Below are positions 1 through 7,698 of a DNA stretch of 64,000 nt, piece by piece. Within the stretch, counting starts at the first letter, position 1; every line of letters starts with the position of its first letter. The notes below the pieces were generated by a model. It searched no databases. It was not told the DNA's origin and saw nothing but the letters and a program-made list of their open reading frames with translations. The position numbers and the translations under genes are program-made. This DNA is from CAZJNX01 sp964547415 (GTDB lineage: Bacteria > Pseudomonadota > Alphaproteobacteria > Rhizobiales > Amorphaceae), in NCBI GenBank assembly GCA_964547415.1, contig CAZJNX010000002.1:1-64000 (forward strand). The letters are read 5' to 3'.

Positions 1-289
1 TGTGCAGGATGTCGCGGAAGCCGCGGGTGGTGATCATCCCCACCTCGGCGCCCTTGCGCTCGATCGCCATGTTGGTGGCGACCGTGGTGCCGTGCAGCAC
101 GATGTCGATGGCCGACGGCTCCACCTCCGCCATCCTGCAGATCTCGGAGATGCCGCGGACCACGCCCTCGGACTGGTCGTGCGGCGTCGACGGCACCTTG
201 TGGACGTAGATGTGCGAATCCGCGCCCGTCTTCTTCTCGAGCACGATATCCGTGAACGTCCCGCCCACGTCGACGCCAACCCTGATCAT
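1..289 (-). CDS. hyuA: Hydantoinase/oxoprolinase subunit A (HyuA), N-terminal part cut by window edge
   Basis: This is the first 96 residues of an ATP-dependent hydantoinase/oxoprolinase A subunit, read leftwards from ATG at 289 and truncated by the window edge. It opens with MIRVGVDVGGTFTDIV, the phosphate-binding motif of the actin-like ATPase fold in this family, and carries the family signature LHGTTVATN near residue 66. Family members hydrolyse ATP to open hydantoin, N-methylhydantoin or 5-oxoproline rings and normally pair with a B subunit, which would lie outside the window. The gene sits 48 bases downstream of, and in the same direction as, an N-carbamoylsarcosine amidase-like gene. 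That favours N-methylhydantoin (creatinine route) or a related hydantoin as substrate over oxoproline. The substrate is inferred; the family is secure. Confidence 0.88.
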   Translation of the reverse strand, partial: MIRVGVDVGGTFTDIVLEKKTGADSHIYVHKVPSTPHDQSEGVVRGISEICRMAEVEPSAIDIVLHGTTVATNMAIERKGAEVGMITTRGFRDILH

Positions 290-337
290 GCCGCTCTCCG
301 TTGCCCTTGTCGTTTCGTCTCGTCCGTTCGCGGCCGG

Positions 338-1051
338 TCAGACCGGCAGGTTGCGGCGCATGTGATCGAGCACCTCCTCGAGGCCCATCACGTCGCCGAA
401 CTTCGCGTCGATGTCGAACAGGTTCCACTCCACCGCGCCGGCGATCCGGTCCCCGATCCCCTCGCGCACGGCAATGAGGCGGAAGCCTTCGGCGATCCCG
501 TCCTCGATGGTGTGGCGCACGCACGCGCAGGCCGTCACCCCGGTCGTCACGATGGTGTCGACCCCGATCGAGGTGAGATAGGAGGCAAGGTGCGTGCCGT
601 GGAAGGCGCTCGCCTTCTTCTTGACGATCACGATCTCCCCGTCCCGCGGGGCGATCCGCTCGTCGATCGCCGCCGCCTCCGAGCCCGCTTCCAGCACCTC
701 CACCGGGATCTTGGAGGACCACAGGCCCGTGTCGGAATTGGGGCCGCTGGTCACTTCGTAGGCAGTCGTCGTGTAGACGATGGGCAGGCCACGGGAGCGG
801 AAGGCGGCGAGCAGCGCCTGGTTCGCCGGGATGATCGTGTCCATGCCCTCGCACGAAAACGCATGGCCCGGCCGCGTCCAGGCGTTGGCGAGGTCGATCA
901 CGACGAGGGCGGGCTTCTTCCCGAAGCCCACGCGGCGCTGGAAACCGCGCGCCCTGTAGACCTCCGAGTTCGCCCGGAAGACCACCTCGAGGGCCGCCTT
1001 CAACTCCTCCGGGGTGACGGCGCCGGGGGCGGACGGGTCGGGGTCGGACAT
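338..1051 (-). CDS. Cysteine hydrolase, N-carbamoylsarcosine amidohydrolase-like
   Basis: A 237-residue isochorismatase-fold cysteine hydrolase. The catalytic triad can be read: Asp53 in VVIDLANAWT, a Lys in VKKKASAF (144-146), and Cys177 in GVTACACVRHT, which is the position of the nucleophile in characterised N-carbamoylsarcosine amidohydrolase. That enzyme releases CO2 and ammonia from N-carbamoylsarcosine to give sarcosine, in the cytoplasm. The ATG at 1051 was chosen over longer upstream in-frame starts because the residues before it are low-complexity Arg/Ser sequence and family members start near here. The gene heads a leftward operon with hyuA and is divergent from a carbamoyl amino acid hydrolase. 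A more general N-carbamoyl amidase or another isochorismatase-family amidase is possible. Confidence 0.85.
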   Translation of the reverse strand: MSDPDPSAPGAVTPEELKAALEVVFRANSEVYRARGFQRRVGFGKKPALVVIDLANAWTRPGHAFSCEGMDTIIPANQALLAAFRSRGLPIVYTTTAYEVTSGPNSDTGLWSSKIPVEVLEAGSEAAAIDERIAPRDGEIVIVKKKASAFHGTHLASYLTSIGVDTIVTTGVTACACVRHTIEDGIAEGFRLIAVREGIGDRIAGAVEWNLFDIDAKFGDVMGLEEVLDHMRRNLPV

Positions 1052-1099
1052 CGCTCGGCTCCTTGATCGCAATCTTCGCCGCAGACTAGTGAAGCGGAT

Positions 1100-1131
1100 C
1101 TGCCGGCAGTGAGGATACCCGCTATCGCGGG
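1100..1131. promoter_or_regulatory. Two short palindromes in the divergent hydantoin promoter region
   Basis: The 163-base gap between the divergent amidase and hydrolase genes holds a perfect 10-base palindrome CTGCCGGCAG (1100-1109) and, 8 bases on, CCCGC-TATC-GCGGG (1118-1131). They may be operator sites for a shared regulator. No regulator gene is adjacent, so this is position-based inference. Confidence 0.3.
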
Positions 1132-1214
1132 GGCGAGGCCGGCGGCGCGGCCGATGCACCCGCCGTGCCGCATCCTCCGCCGAAGAGCGCGAAACGCAAC
1201 CACGGGAGAGCCCC

Positions 1215-2477
1215 TTGGGCACGAACCTTTCGATCGACGAAGCCCGCCTCTGGTCCACGCTGATGGAGACCGCCCGGTTCGGCGCCACCCCGAAGGGCGG
1301 CATCCGCCGCCTCACCCTGTCCGACGAGGACCGGCAGGTGCGCGAATGGCTGCGGGAGGCGGCGGAAGCGATCGGCCTGTCCGTCACGGTCGACGCCATG
1401 GGCAACATGTTCGCCGTTCGCCCGGGCAAGGACGCCTCGCGCCCGCCGATCGCCTTCGGCTCCCACCTCGACACCCAGCCCGCGGGCGGCAAGTTCGACG
1501 GCATCCTCGGCGTGCTCGCCGGCCTCGAGGTCATGCGCACCCTGTCGGACGCGGGCTACGAGACCGAGGCGCCCTTCTGCCTCGTCAACTGGACCAACGA
1601 GGAAGGTGCGCGGTTCGCCCCCGCCATGATGTCGTCGGGCGTGTGGGCGGGCGAACTCGACGCCGAATCCGCCCTGTCGGCCACCGACAACGAGGGCCGC
1701 GTCTTCCGGGAGGAGCTGCGGCGGATCGGCTACGAGGGGGGCATCCCCATCGGCGCGGTGGGCTTCGCCGCGTTCCTCGAGCTCCACATCGAGCAGGGGC
1801 CGGTCCTGGAGGCCGAGGAGCTCGTCATCGGCGTCGTCACCGGCGGCCAGGGCATCCTGTGGTGGGACATGACGGTGACGGGCCGGGACAGCCACGCCGG
1901 GACGACGCCCATGCCCATGCGGCGGGACGCGATGGCCGCGCTGTCGGAAATCACCCTCCTCGTGGAGCGGATCGCCCTCGACAACGCGCCCGCGGGCGTC
2001 GGCACCGTGGGGGAGGTGCAGGTGCTGCCGGGCTCGCGCAACACGATCCCGGGCACCACCCACGCCCGCGGCGAGTTCCGCCACCCGGACGGGGAGACGC
2101 TGAAGGCCATGGAGGCCCGCTTCCTGAAGGAGGCGGGCGAGATCGCCGCGCGGCGGAACGTGGAGGTGGACATCCGCCGCATCTGGCTGAAGGAGCCCGT
2201 CACCTTCCATCCGACCTGCGTCGAGGCGGTGGAGGGGGCGACGAAGGCGGCCGGCTACCCCTACCGGAAGATGATTTCCGGGGCGGGCCACGACGCCTTC
2301 TACGCCGCCTCGAAGGCGCCGACCTCCATGATCTTCGTGCCCTGCAAGGACGGCCTCAGCCACAACGAGCTCGAGGAGGCCAAGCGCGAGGACTGCGCGG
2401 CCGGCGCCCAGGTCCTCCTCGGCGCGCTCCTCGCCCTCGACGAGGCCCTCTCCGGAACGGGCGCGGGCGGGGCGTGA
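1215..2477 (+). CDS. Zn-dependent N-carbamoyl-L-amino acid hydrolase / allantoate amidohydrolase family
   Basis: A 420-residue M20-type metallohydrolase of the AmaB/HyuC/AllC group. Metal-binding motifs are GSHLDTQP (His84, Asp86), GGKFDG (Asp95) and NWTNEEGARF with the catalytic/metal Glu pair. The dimerisation-domain motif around HIEQGPVLE and the terminal GAGHDAF motif are also present. Such enzymes decarbamoylate N-carbamoyl-L-amino acids, or act on allantoate or ureidoglycine. The start is TTG at 1215, just after ACGGGAGAG, which makes a good ribosome site; the first ATG in frame would delete conserved N-terminal helix sequence. It is divergent from the hyuA/amidase operon, so the pair probably serves the same hydantoin or ureido pathway. 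The exact substrate is not readable from sequence. Confidence 0.9.
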   Translation: MGTNLSIDEARLWSTLMETARFGATPKGGIRRLTLSDEDRQVREWLREAAEAIGLSVTVDAMGNMFAVRPGKDASRPPIAFGSHLDTQPAGGKFDGILGVLAGLEVMRTLSDAGYETEAPFCLVNWTNEEGARFAPAMMSSGVWAGELDAESALSATDNEGRVFREELRRIGYEGGIPIGAVGFAAFLELHIEQGPVLEAEELVIGVVTGGQGILWWDMTVTGRDSHAGTTPMPMRRDAMAALSEITLLVERIALDNAPAGVGTVGEVQVLPGSRNTIPGTTHARGEFRHPDGETLKAMEARFLKEAGEIAARRNVEVDIRRIWLKEPVTFHPTCVEAVEGATKAAGYPYRKMISGAGHDAFYAASKAPTSMIFVPCKDGLSHNELEEAKREDCAAGAQVLLGALLALDEALSGTGAGGA

Positions 2478-2541
2478 CGGCCGTCACGGGCGCCGCGCCC
2501 GGCCGTTCCCACATGACCGGCGAGACGACGGGGATGCGGGA

Positions 2542-3483
2542 ATGGCCATCGGGGAGCGGGAGCGGCGCCTCTTCGCCGCGCTGACGGGGCGGATCGACGG
2601 GCGGGCGCGGGCCGACCTTCTCGTCGCGCCTCCGGCGGATTCGTGGTTCCTCCTCGCCTGCCGCGACGGGCCGCGCGGCGAAACGCTCCTCGTCGCCGGC
2701 ACGGACGCGGAAGGGGACCATGCCCTCGCGCTCGTCCCGCCCGGAAAGGGGGCGGACGAGGCCGTGGTCGCGATCGTCTGCGACTGTCCGGAGAACGGGT
2801 GGAACGATCTCCTCGGCCGCCGGTGCGCCTGCGGCCGACAGTGCCCGGACCCGGACGCGCCGACGCCGATGGACCGGGGCGTCCTCGCCATCGCCTTCCA
2901 GGCCGAGCCGGGGGCACGCGCCATCCTGTGGTCGCGGGGCGACACGCTCGGCATCACGCCGGTGCAGCCGGGCGAACGGGGCCGGTGCGTCATCGTCGAC
3001 TGGGACGACACCCGCCCGCTCGACGGCTTCGTGGGCATCGCCTTCGACACGCGGACGGCCTTTCCGGTCGAACCGGAGCTGCCCTTCAGCGCCGCCCACG
3101 CGGCCGAGGCGTTCGACGCGTTTTGCCGCCTGCCGGAAGGCGCGCCGCCAGGCCCGTTCACCTGGATCGCTCATGCCCTCGAGGAGGCGACCCCGCGGGG
3201 GCTCTCCGCGCTCCTCCTCGCCATCCTCGCCGCGTCCGACGCGCGGCGGCACCAGGCGGGCCTCGCCGCGATCGGCCGGGAGACCTTCTGGCGGACCAGC
3301 CACGCCATCTACGACCGGCTGGAGCGCGACCCCTCGATCCCGCCGCAGAACCTCCTCGCCGTCCTGTCGGTGGAGCCCCGCTTCGGCTTGTCCGACGGGC
3401 TCGCGGGCCGGCGTGCCCGCTTGGCGGCGGCGCTCCGGCAAAGGCTCGGCCTCGCCCCCGCCGGAGGGGGCGGCGCGCCGTGA
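2542..3483 (+). CDS. Hypothetical protein, 313 aa
   Basis: I do not recognise this protein. It is soluble, with no signal peptide or membrane segment. Visible points are a Cys cluster at about residues 92-108 (CDCPENGW, then CACGRQCP), which could bind metal, and a helical C-terminal third ending in a Gly-rich tail. Codon use matches its neighbours and the frame is clean over the whole length, so I think it is real. The start may be ATG 2542 or ATG 2533 in the same frame. It lies 64 bases after the carbamoyl hydrolase gene and overlaps the next gene by GTGA, so the two may form one transcription unit. No function is assigned. Confidence 0.55.
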   Translation: MAIGERERRLFAALTGRIDGRARADLLVAPPADSWFLLACRDGPRGETLLVAGTDAEGDHALALVPPGKGADEAVVAIVCDCPENGWNDLLGRRCACGRQCPDPDAPTPMDRGVLAIAFQAEPGARAILWSRGDTLGITPVQPGERGRCVIVDWDDTRPLDGFVGIAFDTRTAFPVEPELPFSAAHAAEAFDAFCRLPEGAPPGPFTWIAHALEEATPRGLSALLLAILAASDARRHQAGLAAIGRETFWRTSHAIYDRLERDPSIPPQNLLAVLSVEPRFGLSDGLAGRRARLAAALRQRLGLAPAGGGGAP

Positions 3484-4247
3484 CCGACCTCGCCGCCCTC
3501 GACGAGGGGATCCCCCTCGACCTCCTCAGGCCCGATCTCGCTGCGGCGCTCCACCGGGTCCACGTCGGCGCCGCCGGCGCTCTGGCGGAGGCCTTCCGCC
3601 TCGTCCACGGCGAGCGGCGGGACGGCCTCGCCGTCCCCGTCGCGACGGCGGCCGAAGAGGAAAGCCTCGCCCGCGGCGTCGTCGCCTTCGCGGCCGGCGA
3701 CCTCGCCGGCCCCTTCCCCGCCGTCGGCGCGACGCCCGATCCAAAAACGGCCCTCGCGGCGCGCTGGCCCCCGCCCGCGTCTGCCCATTCCGGGGAGCCC
3801 GCGCCGCTCCGGGTCGGAGCCTTCGAGGCCGACCACCCGGCCCGGCATCGCGAGGACGCCCCCGGCTTCATGGACGCCGAGGCCCGTGACGACTTCGAGG
3901 GCCCCCGCCTGCCGGCGCGATCATCGCGCTGGCCTGCACGGGCACGTCCGGCGCGCGTTCGTCGACGTTCGCCCCCGTCGCCGGCGTCGGCCCCGTCGTG
4001 CCTGCCACCCTGTCCGGCGAACCGCCCGAGCGCGACACGCGCCCTCGCCGACGGCGCGCCGCCCCGCGGCCTCGCTGATCATGCCGGGGATCGCGGCCTG
4101 CGGCGCGGCGCCCGCGGCGTCGGCCGCCCCCGTCGTCCCCGCCGGCAGCGGGCGGGACGACGGGAGCTGCTGCAACACCCCGTTGCATATCGGCAACGGA
4201 CCGCCCCGTTAACCGTGCGTCAACCCTCGCGGTTAAGGTCCGCTTAG
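3480..4247 (+). CDS. Hypothetical protein with doubtful 3' half
   Basis: The reading frame opens with GTG overlapping the preceding stop (GTGA). The first 130 or so residues look like protein (Leu/Ala-rich helices, balanced acidic residues). After about position 3890 the frame becomes Arg/Pro-rich shadow-like sequence, while another frame near 3902-4040 reads hydrophobic, plausible protein (AIIALACTGTSG and onward). A frameshift near 3890-3910 is therefore likely and the true C-terminus is unknown. No family is recognised. The annotated end is only the stop of the opening frame. Confidence 0.35.
   Translation: MTDLAALDEGIPLDLLRPDLAAALHRVHVGAAGALAEAFRLVHGERRDGLAVPVATAAEEESLARGVVAFAAGDLAGPFPAVGATPDPKTALAARWPPPASAHSGEPAPLRVGAFEADHPARHREDAPGFMDAEARDDFEGPRLPARSSRWPARARPARVRRRSPPSPASAPSCLPPCPANRPSATRALADGAPPRGLADHAGDRGLRRGARGVGRPRRPRRQRAGRRELLQHPVAYRQRTAPLTVRQPSRLRSA
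4209..4224 (+). promoter_or_regulatory. CtrA-like half-site pair (TTAA-N7-TCAAC) before the ldtR-like gene
   Basis: TTAA at 4209-4212 is followed after 7 bases by TCAAC at 4220-4224, one mismatch from the alphaproteobacterial CtrA consensus TTAA-N7-TTAAC. The same TTAACCG also recurs inverted as CGGTTAA at 4230-4236. The site lies 105 bases before the regulator's ATG. It is a candidate only. Confidence 0.35.
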
Positions 4248-4328
4248 GCGCCCGGGCCGCACCGTCCGCCCGTCGATGCCGCGCGAGCCCCGAGGGGGCG
4301 CGGCGGCTCGAGGGTCCGGAGGCGCGTC

Positions 4329-4838
4329 ATGAACCTTCACGTCGGTAACGGTCTCGATGCGGACGGCGGCGAGGCGCTGCCCCTGCGCGAGGCTTACCTC
4401 GAGGCGGTGAGGCTGATCGAGCGCACCCACCGCAGCTTCCTCGACGTGGTGAAGGAGGAGCTCGAGCGCACGGGCTTCACCGACCTCAACAACGTGCAGG
4501 CCGTGCTCCTGTTCAACATCGGCGCGGAGGAGCTCGCCCCCTTCGAGCTGAAGCAGCGCGGCTACTACCTCGGCTCCAACGTGTCCTACAACCTCAAGAA
4601 GCTGATCGACCTCGGCTACGCCGAACAGCGCCGCTCGGCCGGGGACCGGCGCACGGTGCGCGTGCGCGTCACCGACCGGGGCCGGGCGGTGGTGGAGCGG
4701 CTCGAGGCGCTGGTGGCCCGCCAGCTCGCCTCCCTCGGGCCGATCGGCGGCGTGGGCGAGGGCGAGCTCGCCGAGACCATCCGCATCCTGCGCCGCCTCG
4801 ACCGCTACTTCACCGACCAGGTGCGCTACCGCCTCTGA
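4329..4838 (+). CDS. ldtR: MarR-family winged-helix regulator, LdtR-like
   Basis: A 169-residue MarR-type dimeric DNA-binding protein. The stretch RGYYLGSNVSYNLKKL (about residues 77-92) is the recognition helix region typical of LdtR, the Rhizobiales regulator of L,D-transpeptidase and osmotic or cell-wall tolerance genes. The wing follows at RRSAGDRRTVRVRVT. The N-terminal helix ERTHRSFLDVVKEELER and the NNVQAVLLFNIG segment also fit that subgroup. GGAGG lies 8 bases before the ATG. It is transcribed convergently with nikR, 15 bases apart. In relatives LdtR acts on ldt and on itself; no L,D-transpeptidase gene is present in this window. Repeats in the leader (4209-4236) may be its regulatory sites. 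Confidence 0.85.
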   Translation: MNLHVGNGLDADGGEALPLREAYLEAVRLIERTHRSFLDVVKEELERTGFTDLNNVQAVLLFNIGAEELAPFELKQRGYYLGSNVSYNLKKLIDLGYAEQRRSAGDRRTVRVRVTDRGRAVVERLEALVARQLASLGPIGGVGEGELAETIRILRRLDRYFTDQVRYRL

Positions 4839-4853
4839 CGGCCGCCGCCCCGG

Positions 4854-5318
4854 TCAGATCCGGACGTGACGGTGTGGCCGCGGCGCCCCGCCGTGGCCGT
4901 GGCTTTCCACCTCCACGCGGGCGGGCAGGACGTCGAGCCGGCCATGGCGCACGCCGCGGGCGTTGACGACGGCGTCGGCGAGGGCGCGCACCTCGCCCAC
5001 CGGCCCCTTCAGGACCGAGACCTCGAGGCAGTCGCTGTGGCCGAGGTGGACGTGGAGCGTCGCCACCGTGAGATCGTGGTGGTCGTGGTGGGCGCCGGTC
5101 ACCCGCTGGCCGAGGTCGCGCCGGTCGTGGTCGAAGACGTAGGAGAGGGTCGCCACGCACGGCTCGGCCGGGTCGGCCTCGTCGACGCGGGCGCGCGCCG
5201 CGCCGGTCCGCACCAGGTCGCGCACGGCCTCTGACCGGTTGGTCGCGCCGTGGCTCGCCATGTACTCGTCGATCATGGCGACGATCTCTTCGTCGAGGGA
5301 CACCGTCACGCGCTGCAC
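4854..5318 (-). CDS. nikR: Nickel-responsive ribbon-helix-helix regulator NikR
   Basis: A 154-residue NikR. The N-terminal ribbon-helix-helix domain begins at QRVTVSLDEEIVAMIDEYM, followed by an ACT-like nickel domain. Ligand residues are visible: a His in GAHHDHHDL, the pair in LHVHLGH and the Cys in SDCLEV. The C-terminal tail is His-rich (SHGHGGAPRPHRH) and about 20 residues longer than the E. coli protein, which may add metal affinity. The start is GTG at 5318, preceded by GGGAGG; the ATG farther upstream would add 46 low-complexity residues. It represses nickel uptake when nickel is bound. No nickel transporter gene is in view, and I see no GTATGA/TCATAC operator nearby. Confidence 0.92.
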   Translation of the reverse strand: MQRVTVSLDEEIVAMIDEYMASHGATNRSEAVRDLVRTGAARARVDEADPAEPCVATLSYVFDHDRRDLGQRVTGAHHDHHDLTVATLHVHLGHSDCLEVSVLKGPVGEVRALADAVVNARGVRHGRLDVLPARVEVESHGHGGAPRPHRHVRI

Positions 5319-5591
5319 CGATCGCCTCCCACTCGCCGCCGACGGGTCGTCCGCCGCGCACCTTCCTTGTGCCGCCCGGCGCCACCCCGTGTCCATCCAC
5401 CGCCGGCCGCCCGCCGCCGCGCCTGTCGACGCCGGCCCGGCGGGGAGGTGTTGCACGGATGCCGCAGCGGGCGGGCATCGGCCCCGGCCACCCCCGCCGC
5501 GCCTGCATCGCGCGGCCCGCTCTAGTAGGCTACAGCCCGCGCGGCCCGCGTGGCGGCGGGGCTTCCACCGGCGAGGAGGGGGAGAGGACGG

Positions 5592-5924
5592 ATGCGACGA
5601 CTGCTCGCGACGATGGCGGCCCTCGCGGCCATTGCCGTCGCCGGCTGCCAGACGGCCGGCGGGGGCGTCGACGGCCGCTGGGCCTCGGACGACGGGGTCT
5701 TCGTCGCCACCTTCTCCGACGGCAGCTTCACCTCCCGCCTCACCAGCACGAACGAGGTGGTGGCCAAGGGCAGCTACATGTCGAGCGCGGACGGCCTGCA
5801 GCTCACCTGGCTCAGCATCGTGACCAACGAGCAGCGCTCGGCCGTGTGCCGCTTCGTGTCCGGCAACCAGCTCGCCTGCCAGCCGCGCGGCGCCCAGCCC
5901 TTCAGCATGTCCCGCATCGCCTGA
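5592..5924 (+). CDS. omp10: Small outer-membrane lipoprotein, Omp10-like
   Basis: A 110-residue lipoprotein. The signal peptide MRRLLATMAALAAIAVAG ends at a lipobox (AVAGC) with Cys19 as the lipidated residue. The mature part follows the pattern of Brucella Omp10: GRWASDDGVF, then FSDGSFTSRLTSTNEVVAKGSY, a Cys pair (VCRF, QLAC) likely to form a disulfide, and a closing FSMSRI. Its role in the outer membrane is structural or unknown. GAGGGGGAGAGG precedes the ATG. It is divergent from nikR across 273 bases; a -10-like TAGGCT lies near 5527, about 65 bases before the start. Confidence 0.75.
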   Translation: MRRLLATMAALAAIAVAGCQTAGGGVDGRWASDDGVFVATFSDGSFTSRLTSTNEVVAKGSYMSSADGLQLTWLSIVTNEQRSAVCRFVSGNQLACQPRGAQPFSMSRIA

Positions 5925-6131
5925 CGCATCGGGCGGGTCGGCCCGGGGAGGCGTCTGCCGAGGCGCGAAAGCGGGCGCGGACCGATCGGGCGCGCCATCC
6001 CCTCCCCGCCGGCACGGTGCACCGTCGGCCCGAGGGAATGACGCCCCCGCGGCCGATCGACCCCACGGCGGCGGCCAGCGGTGGCCTGCGGCGCGATGGC
6101 GCCGTCGGGCGGCCGGTCCCGGGACGCCGGC

Positions 6132-6154
6132 CCCGCGGCCCCCGGGGCCGCGGG
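6132..6154. terminator. Strong GC hairpin, possible terminator
   Basis: CCCGCGGCCCC (6132-6142) pairs with GGGGCCGCGGG (6144-6154), giving about 10 base pairs with a tight loop. There is no T tract, so intrinsic termination is uncertain. Confidence 0.35.
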
Positions 6155-6214
6155 CGGCCCTGCCGGCCAGCGGGCCCGGTCGCCCGGGGAAGGGCCTTCC
6201 GCCTCTCCTTGCGC

Positions 6215-6228
6215 TTGATGCAGGTCAA
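6215..6228. promoter_or_regulatory. FNR/FixK/NnrR-type binding site
   Basis: TTGATGCAGGTCAA matches the palindromic FNR/CRP-superfamily consensus TTGAT-N4-ATCAA except for one position (GTCAA). It lies 253 bases before the strong ribosome site at 6482 and 327 before ATG 6556. The only gene it can serve downstream on this strand is the cobalamin-domain-like protein, so oxygen or nitric-oxide control of that gene is inferred. Confidence 0.5.
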
Positions 6229-6555
6229 GGCGAGGGCGGCACGGGCCCGAAAAACTCCACGCTCGCCCGGACGTCTCGGGCCCGCACGCCCATGGCTCGG
6301 ATACCATTGTCCGGCGTCGACGGTGCTGGCGGGCGACCGGCGCACCGTGGTAGGATGTCGCAGGTCGGGAAAACCCGGCCGCCGACGGCGCCCTCGGCGA
6401 GAGCGGTGCCGCCGGAGAAGCCTCCACCCCGGGTCCGCTGGCGATCCGCCCGGGGGGAAAGAAGGTCGAGGGGAGGAACGGATGGCGTTCGACCGGTTCG
6501 GGCCGAAGGCTTCGCGGGCGTGCCGAGGGGAAGGCGACGCCACCACCGCGCCGGG

Positions 6556-7698
6556 ATGCCGGCCATGGCGGTGAGCGGCCCCTCGCGGGACGAGGGCATC
6601 CGCGCGCACCTGTCCGAGCGGCAGGAGCCGTACCTGCCCTTCGGCGCGTCCGCTCAGCGGCCGGACACCGCCTGCGGCACGGCCCTCCCGGTGGATCGCG
6701 GCCTGCTCGTCCGCCCCCTCGCCGACGGCCTGCTCTCGCCCGCCGTCCTGCGGCCGGGAGCGGGGCGGGACGCCTGCTCCCTCCTGTTCGCCGCCTGGTG
6801 CCGGAGCGGCGCGCCGGCACTCGAGGCCGTGCCCGAGCCCGCCGCGGCCCGCCGTGCCGCGCTCGAGCCCGCGGTCCTCGCCGCCCTCGCGAACGCCTTT
6901 CCCGCCCGCGGCCCCTCGCACGCACGCGGCGAGGCGAACACCGCCCGGCCGCCCGCCCCCGCCGTCGCCAGCCGCGCGAGGACCGACGGAGCCGCGGTCG
7001 CCGCCGGGCGCCTGCTCGCGGCCGTCCTCGCGGAGCGGCCCGAGGCGGTCGCCGCCCTCGCGGACGGGCTGGTGAGCGAAGATCTGTCGCCGGACACGCT
7101 CGTCGCCTCCGTCATGCCGGAGGTGGCCGCCCGCCTCGACGAGGCGTTCCGGTCCGACCGCTGCTCCGCCGTCGACCGGACCGTCGGCGTGTGCGCCCTG
7201 CGCACCCTCCTCGACAGGCTCGCGAGCCGGCGGCGGATCGCGGCCTGCGGCTCGCCGCTGCCACCCGTCAGGGTCGTGCTCTGGTCCGCGGAAGGGGATC
7301 CGATCAGCTTCGCCCCCGCGCTCCACGGCTTTCGCCTGCGCCAGAACGGGGCCGAGGTGGAAACGCTGGAGGGCGCCTCGCCCGCCGCGCTCCTCGAGCA
7401 TCTGGTGGCGCAGCCGGCCGACATCCTGGTGGTGTCTTGCCTCGAGCCGGCGCGGTGCGGACGCACGGCCCGTCACCTGCAGCAAGTGCGGGAAGCCTCG
7501 CCGCTCGCCCTCCACGTGATCGGGCTCGGCGACGGCTTCGAGCCCTTCGCCGGCCACCCGGACGCGGTGGGCCTCGACGTCCTCGTCCACGGCCCCTCGG
7601 AGACCCTCGAGGACGTGGCCGCCACCGGCTGCGCCTGCCGCAAGCCCGCATCCCCCCGCGCGGCCGCGAGCCGCGAGGCGCAGACGCTCCACGCCTGA
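6556..7698 (+). CDS. B12-binding-domain-like regulator (AerR/PpaA type), N-terminus uncertain
   Basis: About 380 residues. The middle part matches the four-helix cap of cobalamin-binding regulators (DGLVSEDLSPDTLVASVMP... then DRTVGVCALRTLLDR), and the C-terminal part has the Rossmann-like layout of their B12 domain (RVVLWSAEGDPISFAPALHGF, QPADILVVSC, LALHVIGLGDG). The DxHxxG lower-ligand motif is absent, so cofactor binding may be lost or different. Relatives act as anti-repressors for light or oxygen control. ATG 6556 and 6565 are in frame but lack a good ribosome site. A strong one (GAGGGGAGGAACGG) precedes ATG 6482, which is in another frame and stops at 6574, so the true start may be 6482 with a frameshift. 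The FNR-type box upstream fits an oxygen-linked role. Confidence 0.55.
   Translation: MPAMAVSGPSRDEGIRAHLSERQEPYLPFGASAQRPDTACGTALPVDRGLLVRPLADGLLSPAVLRPGAGRDACSLLFAAWCRSGAPALEAVPEPAAARRAALEPAVLAALANAFPARGPSHARGEANTARPPAPAVASRARTDGAAVAAGRLLAAVLAERPEAVAALADGLVSEDLSPDTLVASVMPEVAARLDEAFRSDRCSAVDRTVGVCALRTLLDRLASRRRIAACGSPLPPVRVVLWSAEGDPISFAPALHGFRLRQNGAEVETLEGASPAALLEHLVAQPADILVVSCLEPARCGRTARHLQQVREASPLALHVIGLGDGFEPFAGHPDAVGLDVLVHGPSETLEDVAATGCACRKPASPRAAASREAQTLHA

Larger units (their letters stand above)
5925..6481. other. 557-base non-coding region with strong hairpin and FNR-type box
   Basis: I see no convincing gene here. A very stable inverted repeat, CCCGCGGCCCC against GGGGCCGCGGG (6132-6154), lies 207 bases after the lipoprotein stop and could terminate transcription, though it has no T run. 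An FNR/FixK-type box lies at 6215-6228. The remainder is GC-rich sequence without recognisable signals. Confidence 0.5.

Noticed and set aside
4840..5600. NikR operator (GTATGA-N16-TCATAC) near nikR
   Set aside because: I could not find either half-site in the flanking non-coding DNA.
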